Positions 43,865-52,406 of a DNA stretch of 64,000 nt are shown here, piece by piece; position 1 is the first letter of the stretch, and the number at the start of each line of letters is the position of its first letter. Made by a program: the position numbers and the translations under genes. The notes under the pieces were generated by a model. The model did not search any database. It was given only the letters and a program-made list of their open reading frames with translations, and was not told where the DNA came from. The DNA lies in contig VENG01000011.1 of NCBI GenBank assembly GCA_009711705.1, positions 62,001-126,000 of the forward strand, given 5' to 3'. The DNA is from Bacillota bacterium (GTDB taxonomy: Bacteria; Bacillota; Desulfotomaculia; Desulfotomaculales; VENG01).

Positions 43865-45401
43865 ATTTGCGTCTTAGTCGTTTTCTTCTGTCCGGCTTCT
43901 TGGCGGGTGCCGGTACCCCTTTCCTTCCCTGCCTGTCACGGTCCAAAGGGCTTAATACTGCAAAACGGGTGTTGGATAACGGTACAGGTGTCCGAATTAG
44001 TAAGGATCGTAAAGCCTTCAGGTTTAATGGAATAACAGGCCACAGGTAGGGAACTCCGAAAGTCTGTCTTGTGGCCAGCCACAGAATTAAAATAGCTGTG
44101 CCCCCTATGAACCCTGGCAGACCAAAAGCAAATGTAACTATTATTAAGGCCAGACGAGCTAGCCGGTTGGCCATGCCAAGTTCGTAGCTGGGAGTTAAAA
44201 AAGTCCCTATGGCTGCCGCTGCTGTATACATGATGACTTCGGCGTTGAATAACCCCACCGTAACCGCCATTTCTCCAATGAGTAAGGTTGCAATCAACCC
44301 AGCTGCAGTGGCAAGCGCCGTTGGAGTGTGAATGGTGGCCATGCGAACAAGATCCACCGCTATCTCCGCAATTAAGAACTGCAAGATTATTGGTACTTTA
44401 CCGATCTTATCCGGTCCGACAAATTCAAGGCTTTTGGGCAAAAGCTCCGGCTGAAGTACAACTAACATCCAGAGCGGAAGCAAGAAAACGGACATAATGA
44501 TGCCTAAAAAACGTACCCAGCGCAAATAAGCACCTATGGAAGGGCTCTGTCGGTATTCCTCTGCGTGCTGTAAATGATGAAAGAATGTAGCCGGCGTAAT
44601 AATGATGCTGGGAGAGGTGTCCACCAATAGCAAAACATGGCCTTCCAGAAGGTGTGCAGCGGCCACGTCCGGCCTTTCCGTATACCTGACGCGTGGATAT
44701 GGATTCCAATAACTGCCCGGTGAAATTAGTTCCTCCACCGCTTTCTCCGCCATGGGAAGGCCATCAATATATATGTTCTGCAGTTTTTCCTTAATTGATT
44801 TAACCAACTCCGGGTTAGCAATGTCTTCAATATAGCTAATACAAATATCCGTTTTAGAGCGGCTTCCTGCCTGGGCATATTCCATCCTAAGCTTTGGATC
44901 TCTAAGCCTGCGCCGGATGAGTGCGGTATTGAATACCAAGGTTTCAGTAAAGCCGTCCCGGGGTCCTCTGACCACCTTTTCCAAGTCCGGCTCTGTGGGT
45001 GTCCTACCAGGGTAAGTACGAACATCAATTACAATTGCTGTATCTAACCCGTCTACCAGCATTACAAGCGGTCCTGACAATACTTTTTCTACGACATCTT
45101 CCAAGTACTCGGCGGGATCCACTTCGGCATAATTTATATGCCTGTAAAAAAGTTTCTTAAAGGCGTCCACCGAAAGGTCGTCGCGGTCCAGTTCACTAAG
45201 GTTGGCCTGGATAATAGTCATTAATTGGGCATCAACGAAGGCATCAATAAAGATTAGTGCCGCCCGCCTGTTTCCAATGGATATGTCCCGTTTGATAAGG
45301 TCAAAATTTTTATCCAGGGCCAGCTTTGAATCCAACAATGACAGGTTATCATCTAAATGCTTACTCAGTTTGGTTTTGTTTTCCACCGCAGCTGGAGCCA
45401 T
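43863..45401 (-). CDS. spoVAF: SpoVAF, GerA-family spore germination protein
   Basis: A 512-residue member of the GerA-receptor A-subunit family that closes the spoVA block. A soluble N-terminal domain (about 1-285; ALIFIDAFVDAQLMT, then YPRVRYTERPDVAAAHLLEGH) precedes about five membrane segments (285-480) and a basic tail. In Bacillus, SpoVAF modulates germination. The ATG at 45401 is chosen because AAAGGAG is eight bases upstream. The start lies inside the end of spoVAEa (41-base overlap), so the two are coupled. Confidence 0.93.
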   Translation of the reverse strand: MAPAAVENKTKLSKHLDDNLSLLDSKLALDKNFDLIKRDISIGNRRAALIFIDAFVDAQLMTIIQANLSELDRDDLSVDAFKKLFYRHINYAEVDPAEYLEDVVEKVLSGPLVMLVDGLDTAIVIDVRTYPGRTPTEPDLEKVVRGPRDGFTETLVFNTALIRRRLRDPKLRMEYAQAGSRSKTDICISYIEDIANPELVKSIKEKLQNIYIDGLPMAEKAVEELISPGSYWNPYPRVRYTERPDVAAAHLLEGHVLLLVDTSPSIIITPATFFHHLQHAEEYRQSPSIGAYLRWVRFLGIIMSVFLLPLWMLVVLQPELLPKSLEFVGPDKIGKVPIILQFLIAEIAVDLVRMATIHTPTALATAAGLIATLLIGEMAVTVGLFNAEVIMYTAAAAIGTFLTPSYELGMANRLARLALIIVTFAFGLPGFIGGTAILILWLATRQTFGVPYLWPVIPLNLKALRSLLIRTPVPLSNTRFAVLSPLDRDRQGRKGVPAPAKKPDRRKRLRRK

Positions 45402-45963
45402 TAAATCCACTCCTTTCCATTATTTCCCTTAAGGCCATTGTTGTAAGTGGGGCGCCCGATTTGAAGTCATCTATGCCATCCATTTTCCCGATATCACCGA
45501 TTCCCACCACTATGGGTGGAGAGATAAGGTTTAATACATCTACGGTGTCCCCCTCCAAACGAGATTGGGACTCATCTTTTGCGAAACCCAACTTGTCCAC
45601 CGCAGAAGATATAATTCCGCCTTCCCGGTTAACGGAACAATCGACAGGCACTCCGACAACACCTGTTGTATTGGAAGCTACCGCCAATACACCCAAAATG
45701 TAAATTTCAGGGTGATTAGCTATATACCTCAGGGCAGATTCCCCTCTGCCATACCCACCATCTCCCCGGTCATCAACCATAATTACCACCGGGTCATGCG
45801 GTGCATCTTTTATCAGTTTAACCAGGTCTTCACCTGAAAGCCACGTGGGGTTGCCCGCAGAGAGGGATATACAGCGTCCTCCTACGTTGGCCGTAGCAAT
45901 TTCCACAGCTTGGTCGGCTGCCCTGTCACCGTCAGTTACAATGATTACATTTCTTTTATCCAT
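45361..45963 (-). CDS. spoVAEa: Stage V sporulation protein AEa
   Basis: A soluble SpoVA protein of 200 residues. It starts RNVIIVTDGDRAADQAVEIA and contains MVDDRGDGGYGRGE and GVLAVASNTTGVVGVPVD, all typical of SpoVAEa. It forms part of the machinery that takes dipicolinic acid (DPA) into the forespore and releases it on germination. The ATG has AAAGGCG upstream and follows spoVAEb by two bases. Confidence 0.92.
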   Translation of the reverse strand: MDKRNVIIVTDGDRAADQAVEIATANVGGRCISLSAGNPTWLSGEDLVKLIKDAPHDPVVIMVDDRGDGGYGRGESALRYIANHPEIYILGVLAVASNTTGVVGVPVDCSVNREGGIISSAVDKLGFAKDESQSRLEGDTVDVLNLISPPIVVGIGDIGKMDGIDDFKSGAPLTTMALREIMERSGFNGSSCGGKQNQTE

Positions 45964-45965
45964 GT

Positions 45966-46322
45966 TTACGCCTTTGGTCTAAATGCCAGGGCCACCAGAT
46001 AGCCAAATACGATGGCTGAGGTAATTCCTGCCGCAGCTGAGGTAACCCCTCCGCTGAAGGCCCCGAGAAGTCCTGTTGTTTGCACTTGATCTAGTGCTCC
46101 CTGCGCCAAAAGATGTCCAAAGCCGGAAAGGGGAACTGTGGCGCCTGCTCCGGCAAAGTCAACCAAAGGCTGGTAAATGCCAATGGCACTAAGTATTACT
46201 CCCGAGGTGACAAAGCCTACCAGAATATGCGACGGGGTCACTTTGTAATTTGTTAGGTCCATCAAAAGCTGCGCCACTACACAAAGCAGACCGCCAATTA
46301 TAAATGCCTTTGCAAAAATCAA
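45966..46322 (-). CDS. spoVAE: Stage V sporulation protein AEb
   Basis: A small membrane protein of 118 residues with three to four hydrophobic segments. GFVTSGVILSAIGIYQPLVDF and FAGAGATVPLSGFGHLLA match SpoVAEb/SpoVAC-type channel proteins. The TTG start has GGGGGA seven bases upstream. It sits between spoVAD and spoVAEa, 13 and 2 bases away. Confidence 0.93.
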   Translation of the reverse strand: MIFAKAFIIGGLLCVVAQLLMDLTNYKVTPSHILVGFVTSGVILSAIGIYQPLVDFAGAGATVPLSGFGHLLAQGALDQVQTTGLLGAFSGGVTSAAAGITSAIVFGYLVALAFRPKA

Positions 46323-46335
46323 GATTCAATCCCCC

Positions 46336-47349
46336 TTAAGCCGTTTCCATGGCCACTGCGTGTCCGATACCGGGGATGCTTTCGCCTTGGCCGGTTGTCA
46401 GCGGGCTTAACAAAGCTCCGGTCCCAATTCCCAGTACCCGCTTTAATTTTCCCGCCTGCAGCTGCTTAAAAATGTGCCCACATGTTACCACTGCTGAACA
46501 GCCACAGCCACTTCCGCCGGCGTGGGTGTCCTGGTCCGGGCTGTAAATGAGAATTCCGCAGTCAGTATAGTTGTCCTTGATGTCCATCCCTTTTTGTTTT
46601 GTGAGTTCCAGGGTCAATTTCTTGCCGTAAACCCCCAGGTCGCCCGTTATTATGAGATCGTAGGCAGACGGTTCTCCGGCTATATCTTTAAGGTGGGTAG
46701 CTAAGGTATCTGCCGCCGCCGGGGCCATTGCAGCGCCCATATCCATCGGATCGCTTTGTCCCAGGTCAATTACCTTTCCCACGGTGGCGTGCGTGATTCG
46801 AGGGCCCTGCCCCTGGGACGCCAACAGCATGGCCCCCGTGCCGGTAACAGTTCTCTGTGCAGTTAGAGTCCTCTGTGCTCCTTGTTCCACCGGAAGGCGG
46901 AATTGCCTCTCTGCTGTGGCATAATGACTTCCGGTACCCACCAACACGTATTCAGCGAATCCCCCGTCAATGAGCATGGCCCCCAATGCCATGCTTTCGT
47001 ACATGGTGGAACAGGCTCCGTATAAACCTAAAAAAGGAATGCCAAGTACCTTTGCTGTGTAATTGGCGCTCACAATTTGGTTTAACAAATCCCCTGCCAG
47101 CATGTAATCCACATCTGTCTCCTGAACCCCACCTTTTTGCAGGCACATTTTCATGGTGTCTTCAAGCATGCGCCTTTCAGATTTTTCCCATGTCTTCTCG
47201 CCATAACGATCGTCATCAAGAATCTTGTCAAAAAACGCGGCAAGGGGCCCGGACCCCTCTTCGGGTCCTACCACGGTGGCGGTGGAAACTATTACAGGTG
47301 GATTAGAGAAAGCTATTGTTTGTTGTCCGATCTTTTTGGAAGCCGTCAT
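46336..47349 (-). CDS. spoVAD: Stage V sporulation protein AD
   Basis: A 337-residue thiolase-fold protein that binds dipicolinic acid in the SpoVA complex. Visible features are GVQETDVDYMLAGDLLNQI, YGACSTMYESMALGA and GGSGCGCSAV, as in other SpoVAD proteins. It is not an active thiolase; the fold serves DPA binding, as known for Bacillus. It is 18 bases after spoVAC. Its ribosome site (AGGGGG) is 14 bases upstream, somewhat far. Confidence 0.95.
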   Translation of the reverse strand: MTASKKIGQQTIAFSNPPVIVSTATVVGPEEGSGPLAAFFDKILDDDRYGEKTWEKSERRMLEDTMKMCLQKGGVQETDVDYMLAGDLLNQIVSANYTAKVLGIPFLGLYGACSTMYESMALGAMLIDGGFAEYVLVGTGSHYATAERQFRLPVEQGAQRTLTAQRTVTGTGAMLLASQGQGPRITHATVGKVIDLGQSDPMDMGAAMAPAAADTLATHLKDIAGEPSAYDLIITGDLGVYGKKLTLELTKQKGMDIKDNYTDCGILIYSPDQDTHAGGSGCGCSAVVTCGHIFKQLQAGKLKRVLGIGTGALLSPLTTGQGESIPGIGHAVAMETA

Positions 47350-47367
47350 ATAATTCTTTGATTCCCC

Positions 47368-47832
47368 CTATAAAACCAGATAATAAATGAGTCCTACCAG
47401 CCAGGCGGCAACTATGCCGTAAACCAGTACCGGACCGGCCACTGTAAATAGCTTTGCTCCAACACCCATGACTAAACCCTCTGTTTTGTATTCCATGGCC
47501 GGCGATACCATGGCATTAGCAAATCCGGTTATGGGAACAATACCTCCGGCACCACCTAACTTGGTGATTTCATCATAATATCCAAGGCCGGTAAGCACCG
47601 CCGCGAGGAAAACGAGGGTAGAGGCGGTAGCAGCGCCTGTTTCCTCCAAGCTCAATCCCAAGGAGCTAAAAAAAACTGAAATGAATTGGCCAACCAAACA
47701 AATACTACCGCCCACTACGAATGCCCAAAAAACATTCCTGGCCAGGGTCGGTCTCGGTTTGACACGGTCCACCAGTAGTTTATACTGTCGCTTCTGTATT
47801 TCCGTAGGCTGTGAATCCTTTACTTCTACCAC
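47368..47832 (-). CDS. spoVAC: Stage V sporulation protein AC
   Basis: An integral membrane protein (about 154 residues) that in Bacillus acts as a mechanosensitive channel for DPA release. Four to five hydrophobic segments are present, with KLGGAGGIVPITGFANAMV as the family core. GTG at 47832 with AAAGG about nine bases upstream is preferred to the GTG at 47841 that abuts the site. It heads the C-D-Eb-Ea-F operon; spoVAA and spoVAB are absent, as is usual in this group. A sigma-G-type promoter lies about 95 bases upstream. Confidence 0.94.
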   Translation of the reverse strand: MVEVKDSQPTEIQKRQYKLLVDRVKPRPTLARNVFWAFVVGGSICLVGQFISVFFSSLGLSLEETGAATASTLVFLAAVLTGLGYYDEITKLGGAGGIVPITGFANAMVSPAMEYKTEGLVMGVGAKLFTVAGPVLVYGIVAAWLVGLIYYLVL

Positions 47833-47909
47833 CTTGAACACCCTTTCTTGGTCTGGTATATATAAAATGTGTTATTCGGAGCAGTTGGAAGTTTCGCTAT
47901 TCTAAATGC

Positions 47910-47955
47910 GTGCAAAAACCCATTTGTATTATGTGTTTTTGCACCTGTTTTATTC
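47910..47955 (-). promoter_or_regulatory. Sigma-G-type promoter of spoVA, with inverted repeat
   Basis: On the minus strand GAATA (47951-47955), 17 bases, CATAATA (47927-47933). Both boxes fit the sigma-G consensus. An inverted repeat GTGCAAAAAC/GTTTTTGCAC (47910-47919 with 47935-47944) flanks the -10 box. It may be an operator that shapes the timing of spoVA expression. Confidence 0.6.
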
Positions 47956-47962
47956 GCTCTTA

Positions 47963-47995
47963 AATAAAAGCAACCCATCCCGGGTAGGATGGGTT
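47963..47995 (-). terminator. Terminator of the spoIIA operon
   Basis: Stem AACCCATCC/GGATGGGTT (47972-47980 with 47987-47995), then TTTTATTT on the minus strand. It begins one base after the sigF stop. Confidence 0.9.
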
Positions 47996-47996
47996 A

Positions 47997-48773
47997 CTAG
48001 GCTCTTTCATTCATATAACCTCTTAATTTTGTAAGTGCCTGTCGCTCTAAGCGTGATACTTGTACCTGGGATAAACCAAGGCGTTGGGCAATGTCTCCCT
48101 GAGTTTTATCTTCAAAAAAACGCCAGAGCAATATTTGCCGATCGCGTTCCGGCAGGGTTTTAAGTAGTTGCTTTACCGATAGTTTGTCAAGCCACGGGGA
48201 ATCTCCTTCCACATTATCACTGAGCTGGTCCAGAAGATAAATAGGATCACCGTCATCTTGATGCAAAGTTTCATAAATGGAGGTAGGAAGTTGTGATGCT
48301 TCCATTACGTTAACAACTTCTTCTTTACTCATTCCCAATTCTTCAGATATTTCATGAATGGATGGATCACGACCCAGTTTTGCCGTTAATCTTTCCCTTG
48401 ACTGTTGAACTTTATACGCAGCTTCTTTTATGGATCGGCTTACTTTAACCGGACTATCATCCCGCAAAAAACGCCTTATCTCCCCCACAATCATAGGGAC
48501 AGCATAAGTAGAGAATTTTACATTATAGGTAAGGTTGAATTTATCGATGGCTTTCATCAATCCAATACAACCAATTTGAAAGAGGTCCTCCAGCTCGTAC
48601 CCCCGGTTTTGAAACCTTTTAACTAAATTAAATACCAGCTTTAAGTTACAATTAATTAACCTTTCCCTGGCGTGTTCATCTCCTGACTGCGCCCGGGCCA
48701 GCAAATCCCGCATTTCATCATCACGTAAAAGAGGAAATTGCGGCAAGTTCATTTCCATCAGTCTACTGCTCAT
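47997..48773 (-). CDS. sigF: Sporulation sigma factor SigF
   Basis: First forespore-specific sigma factor, 258 residues. Region 2 (LVFNLVKRFQNRGYELEDLFQIGCIGL) and region 4 with the helix-turn-helix (GDIAQRLGLSQVQVSRLERQAL) are intact. It is held inactive by SpoIIAB and released when SpoIIAA is dephosphorylated. The ATG has GAGGGGATACC. It follows spoIIAB by ten bases and is the last gene of the operon. Confidence 0.97.
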   Translation of the reverse strand: MSSRLMEMNLPQFPLLRDDEMRDLLARAQSGDEHARERLINCNLKLVFNLVKRFQNRGYELEDLFQIGCIGLMKAIDKFNLTYNVKFSTYAVPMIVGEIRRFLRDDSPVKVSRSIKEAAYKVQQSRERLTAKLGRDPSIHEISEELGMSKEEVVNVMEASQLPTSIYETLHQDDGDPIYLLDQLSDNVEGDSPWLDKLSVKQLLKTLPERDRQILLWRFFEDKTQGDIAQRLGLSQVQVSRLERQALTKLRGYMNERA

Positions 48774-48783
48774 GGTATCCCCT

Positions 48784-49233
48784 CTACTGGCCAGTTTGTG
48801 CCGCTTCTGTGTTGTTCAGCACTCTTCTGGTTAATGTGACCGTGGTACCCTCACCGAGGGCGGATTTAACGTCCATATCTTCTGCAAAAGACTGCATAAA
48901 TACAAATCCTAAACCCATGCGCTCCGGGTCAGTGGAATAACCAGCCTCCATAGCGCGTTTCACGTCACCTATTCCTTGCCCGGTATCCTGAACGGAAAAA
49001 GTTAATACCTGTCCGTTTAGGGAAGCAAAAATTTTTACTGTCTTACCCGGAGAATTATTATAACCGTGAATAATAGAATTTCCTACCGCCTCTGATACCA
49101 TAACCTTTATTTCTTCCAAATCATTCAATGTGAATTCCAATTGTGAGGCAAATGCAGCCACCGCCACACGCGCAAAGGATACGTTTTCAGGCAATGAAGA
49201 AAATTCAATGGTTAATTGATTCGATTTATTCAA
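48784..49233 (-). CDS. spoIIAB: Anti-sigma F factor SpoIIAB
   Basis: A GHKL-fold serine kinase and anti-sigma factor of 149 residues. ATP-binding motifs are EAVGNSIIHGY (N box), DTGQGIGD (G1) and GLGFVFM (G2). It binds SigF and phosphorylates SpoIIAA. It sits between spoIIAA and sigF in the usual order, 15 and 10 bases away. Confidence 0.97.
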   Translation of the reverse strand: MNKSNQLTIEFSSLPENVSFARVAVAAFASQLEFTLNDLEEIKVMVSEAVGNSIIHGYNNSPGKTVKIFASLNGQVLTFSVQDTGQGIGDVKRAMEAGYSTDPERMGLGFVFMQSFAEDMDVKSALGEGTTVTLTRRVLNNTEAAQTGQ

Positions 49234-49248
49234 TTCAGATTTCCCCTT

Positions 49249-49587
49249 TCACCCTATTTTAGCCAGGGCCTCGTCAGTAGACGAGAAATCTTCCATAATA
49301 CGCAGCAGGCCGGATAGTTCCAAAATATTGTGCACATGCGGTTTGGCACCGGATAACAGCACTTTGCCTCCAGCTCTGGACACTTGTTTATATCTACCTA
49401 AAAGCACTCCCAGGCCGGAACTGTCAATAAACGCTACATGGGATAAATCTACAAGCAGGTTAACTGCGGCAGTTTCGTCCAGTTTTTCATCCAATGTGGT
49501 ACGTAACCGATCAGCGGCATTAAGATCCAAATCTCCGTGTAAAAAAACCAGTAGTGTTTGTCCGTCAAAACTTGTTTCCAATTCCAC
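49249..49587 (-). CDS. spoIIAA: Anti-anti-sigma factor SpoIIAA
   Basis: A STAS-domain protein of 112 residues. The phosphorylated Ser lies in FIDSSGLGVLLGRY near residue 55. It frees SigF from SpoIIAB when unphosphorylated. The GTG start has GGGGGG seven bases upstream. It heads the three-gene operon; a sigma-A-type promoter lies about 22-50 bases upstream. Confidence 0.96.
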   Translation of the reverse strand: MELETSFDGQTLLVFLHGDLDLNAADRLRTTLDEKLDETAAVNLLVDLSHVAFIDSSGLGVLLGRYKQVSRAGGKVLLSGAKPHVHNILELSGLLRIMEDFSSTDEALAKIG

Positions 49588-49608
49588 CCGGTTTCCCCCC
49601 TGCTAGGT

Positions 49609-49637
49609 AAAATATATTTTATACAACCTAATGTCAA
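49609..49637 (-). promoter_or_regulatory. Sigma-A-type promoter of spoIIAA-AB-sigF
   Basis: On the minus strand TTGACA (49632-49637), 17 bases, TATTTT (49609-49614), close to the sigma-A consensus and 21 bases before the spoIIAA start. In Bacillus this operon is read by sigma-H; no good sigma-H site or Spo0A box (TGTCGAA) was seen nearby. Confidence 0.55.
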
Positions 49638-49703
49638 AGAAAAATAATCAATATGCTAAATGTTACCAAATTTAATCTTAATTGGCAAGATGATATGCAG
49701 TAA

Positions 49704-49759
49704 AAAAAGGGGACAGGCACCTTTTTTTAAATTTCACAAAAGGTGCCTGTCCCCTTTTT
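49704..49759. terminator. Long bidirectional hairpin with GGGGACAGGCACC arms
   Basis: A perfect 22-bp stem (49704-49725 with 49738-49759) with T-runs on both sides. On the minus strand it can end dacF transcription. The arm sequence is a repeat common in clostridial genomes; a half copy lies at 7124-7140. Confidence 0.8.
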
Positions 49760-49782
49760 GTTTTTTTATCTAAATTCTTAAG

Positions 49783-49827
49783 ACTCCCACTTCTATAAGT
49801 GGGAGTTAGCTGAACGAGTTCACTTTA
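49783..49827. mobile_element. Relic of IS200/IS605-type end
   Basis: Hairpin ACTCCCACTT/AAGTGGGAGT (49783-49806) followed by AGCTGAACGAGTTCACTTTA, a 20-base sequence also present at 1495-1514. It ends 16 bases from the dacF stop. No transposase is left; the link to IS200/IS605 is inferred from the hairpin and the TTCAC end. Confidence 0.4.
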
Positions 49828-49843
49828 CATTAGGACGTATCCC

Positions 49844-50995
49844 TTAGCCATATATTCTATTTAATGCTTTGTGCATCTGTTTCAAAATGGAGGCCTTTGG
49901 AACCGTGTTTTCAGCAACAAGAGGCACTTTAGTTATTTCACGCCCGTCCTTCATGATCACATAAGAACCTATACTTTGCCCCTTCTTTACGGGGGCCGTT
50001 ATTTCGTCGGGGGCTTTTACCACACCCCTGAATCCTTCGTCCTGTCCTTTAGGCACAACCACTCCTGCTTCTTTGGAAGTAACCAGTCCCAGTTTTTCTA
50101 CTGTTCCCTTGTTTACATCGACGGTCTTAACCCGGGCACCGGCATCCTGCAGTTTAACCATTTGATATTGGCTGAACCCGTAATTGAAAAGCTTTATGCA
50201 CTCCCGAAAATGGCTTCGTGGCTCTGGGGTTCCCAGTACCACAGCTATTAGCCTCATGCCTTCCTTCTTGGCGGAAGAGGCCAAGCAATATTTAGCATCA
50301 TTTGTCCATCCCGTTTTACCGGCGTCGGCTCCTTCATACCATTTTAGTAATTTATTTGTGCTCCAAAGTTTAAATTCGCCACCTCGAAGGTCATATTCAT
50401 AAATGGAAGAAAGCTTTTTAAACAAAGGATACTTTAAATTCTCCTTAAGGATAAAAGCCATATCGTGCGCCGACGTATAATGGTTTTCTATCGGAAGTCC
50501 GGTGGTGTTGGAAAAGTGGGTATGGTTTAATCCCATGTCTTTCACTTTCTTATTCATCATTTTTACAAAATTCTCTTCTGACCCGCCAATATGTTCGGCC
50601 ATGGCTACGCTACAATCATTTGCCGAGCCCACTGCAATGGAAATTAGCATTTCTTCGACACTCATTTCTTCCCCGGGCTCCAGGTATACCTGTGATCCAC
50701 CCATGCTTGCCGCATACTCGCTGGTGACTATGGTATCGGAAAGATCCAATTTGCCCTCATCCACTGCCTCTACCGCCAATAGGAGGGTCATCAACTTGGT
50801 AACACTGGCCATGGGAAGTTCCAGGTCCGGTTCTTTTGAAAAAAGAATATGACCGGAGACATAGTCCATTAATACCGCTGATTCCGCCGTAGTTTCAATT
50901 GGCGGGGTATTTGGCTCGGCATTTGCTAGAGCCGGAAAAGCTATCACTAAGCATAACGTTAGTAAAACTAAAATAACGGGTATCTTATTGCGCAT
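49844..50995 (-). CDS. dacF: D-alanyl-D-alanine carboxypeptidase DacF
   Basis: Penicillin-binding protein of class C type 5, 383 residues. A signal peptide (about 1-26) precedes the catalytic domain with SVTKLM (active-site Ser), SANDCSV (SxN) and KTGWTN (KTG). DacF trims cross-links in the spore cortex. A C-terminal beta-rich domain (about 280-370) ends in an amphipathic stretch for membrane contact. It neighbours spoIIA as in Bacillus, but has its own sigma-G-type promoter and is cut off by a long hairpin. Confidence 0.95.
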   Translation of the reverse strand: MRNKIPVILVLLTLCLVIAFPALANAEPNTPPIETTAESAVLMDYVSGHILFSKEPDLELPMASVTKLMTLLLAVEAVDEGKLDLSDTIVTSEYAASMGGSQVYLEPGEEMSVEEMLISIAVGSANDCSVAMAEHIGGSEENFVKMMNKKVKDMGLNHTHFSNTTGLPIENHYTSAHDMAFILKENLKYPLFKKLSSIYEYDLRGGEFKLWSTNKLLKWYEGADAGKTGWTNDAKYCLASSAKKEGMRLIAVVLGTPEPRSHFRECIKLFNYGFSQYQMVKLQDAGARVKTVDVNKGTVEKLGLVTSKEAGVVVPKGQDEGFRGVVKAPDEITAPVKKGQSIGSYVIMKDGREITKVPLVAENTVPKASILKQMHKALNRIYG

Positions 50996-51034
50996 TGTTA
51001 TAATCCCCCTTGATTTTCTGAAACAGTTTAACGA

Positions 51035-51064
51035 TATTATGTTAAAAGGGGAAAAAAGTTATGC
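51035..51064 (-). promoter_or_regulatory. Sigma-G/F-type promoter of dacF
   Basis: On the minus strand GCATA (51060-51064), 18 bases, CATAATA (51035-51041): a full match to the sigma-G consensus. The dacF start is 40 bases downstream. dacF is forespore-expressed in Bacillus. Confidence 0.65.
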
Positions 51065-51073
51065 AGGATACCT

Positions 51074-51166
51074 GTGCGAAGATAAAGAAGACTTGGTTCA
51101 GGTGGGGTTTTGCTCCATCTGAACCTTAGTCGCACTTATTTCGAGCTTACAGGCTGTGCGAAGATA
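51074..51166. repeat. Dispersed repeat, copy C
   Basis: Same unit as at 35343-35425 and 35525-35609, with inner stem GGTTCAGGTGGGG/CCATCTGAACC. It is flanked on both sides by TGTGCGAAGATAA. It lies between dacF and the antiporter, four bases from the antiporter stop. Confidence 0.85.
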
Positions 51167-51169
51167 AAT

Positions 51170-52390
51170 TTACTCGCTTATTTCACCTGCTTTTTTCAAT
51201 GCTGCCTTAGCCAGTATTGGCCCCACTAATTCATGAATGACTGTAGCCCCGATAATTATGTTTAAGACAATGCCGGAAAAAGCGTCAAAAGCAGGTCTTT
51301 CGGTAATTAATAGGGCCAGGCCGATAACGATACCGCCTTGAGGAATTAGCCCCGCTGCAGCATATTTTTTAACAGGTGTAGGTGAGCCTGAGATAGAGGC
51401 ACCTAATCTGGATCCTAATACTTTACCCACTGCTCTGAACACTACAAATCCACATACCAGTATAAAAGTAGTAGTTAATACCGAGAAATCCAGGTGCATG
51501 CCGCTGATAACAAAAAACAGCACGAAAATGAGCTCCTCGATGTATCTCTGCAGCATCTTGAAAATTTTATCCCTTTGCGGATTATAATTGACCACGGTGG
51601 CACCCATAACCATGGTCGATAAAAGTTCATCAAATTTTAGATAGGAAGCAAAGCCATAACATGTAAGTAGTGAACCAAGGATCAAAACAATGAGAACACC
51701 TTCTGTCTCTCTTCCCGCCAGCGACATAACCAGATTAAATATAAACCCAAATGCAATACCCAGCAATACTGCACCGAAAATGGCTACTGCGGGTTCCGCA
51801 ATAAAGGACGCTGCATCTACACCGTCTGGCTGTACAAAGACTCTAGCTATTGCTATGGCTATACTGTAATTCAATATCCCTGCCACATCATCAAGGGCAG
51901 CAACACCCATGACGGTAGAAGAGACATCCCCCCGGGCATTGTATTCGTGTTTAACAGCCAGTGTTGCAGAGGGATCTGTAGGAGAGCCCAAAGACGCTAT
52001 CAAAATGCTAATGGGAATGAGGACTGTAAACCATGATGAGTCCTTTACAGGACCCCAAAGCGGCGTCAGTATAAGAAACCCTACAAAAATAAACAAAAAA
52101 GCAAAGAGGGATTCTAAGACGGCTATGTTTAAAATTCCCCTACCAAGTTTTTTGATGCGGCTGAAAAGTAAAGTACCCCCAACCGAAAAAGTAATAAATG
52201 AAAGAGCTATATTAGTTATGATACCGGTGTTGTCCATAAAATCTTGGAATAAAAAATCGAAGTAATGCAAATTCAAAAAAATACCAGCGATAATATAACC
52301 GGTGACTCTGGGTAATTTCACCCTGCCCGCAATTTCGCCGAAAATAAATCCTGCCACTATAACAATTCCAACCAGCAATATAGGCGGCAT
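51170..52390 (-). CDS. Cation:proton antiporter (CPA2/KefB-type)
   Basis: A membrane protein of 406 residues with about 12 segments. VKLPRVTGYIIAGIFLNL in the first 45 residues and GVAALDDVAGILNYSIA with the two-Asp motif near 165-181 are typical of CPA2 exchangers. No TrkA domain is attached. The substrate (Na+ or K+ against H+) is not clear. The ATG has AGGGGG. It follows pdp by 16 bases. Confidence 0.88.
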   Translation of the reverse strand: MPPILLVGIVIVAGFIFGEIAGRVKLPRVTGYIIAGIFLNLHYFDFLFQDFMDNTGIITNIALSFITFSVGGTLLFSRIKKLGRGILNIAVLESLFAFLFIFVGFLILTPLWGPVKDSSWFTVLIPISILIASLGSPTDPSATLAVKHEYNARGDVSSTVMGVAALDDVAGILNYSIAIAIARVFVQPDGVDAASFIAEPAVAIFGAVLLGIAFGFIFNLVMSLAGRETEGVLIVLILGSLLTCYGFASYLKFDELLSTMVMGATVVNYNPQRDKIFKMLQRYIEELIFVLFFVISGMHLDFSVLTTTFILVCGFVVFRAVGKVLGSRLGASISGSPTPVKKYAAAGLIPQGGIVIGLALLITERPAFDAFSGIVLNIIIGATVIHELVGPILAKAALKKAGEISE

Positions 52391-52406
52391 AGTGTACCCC
52401 CTGGTT

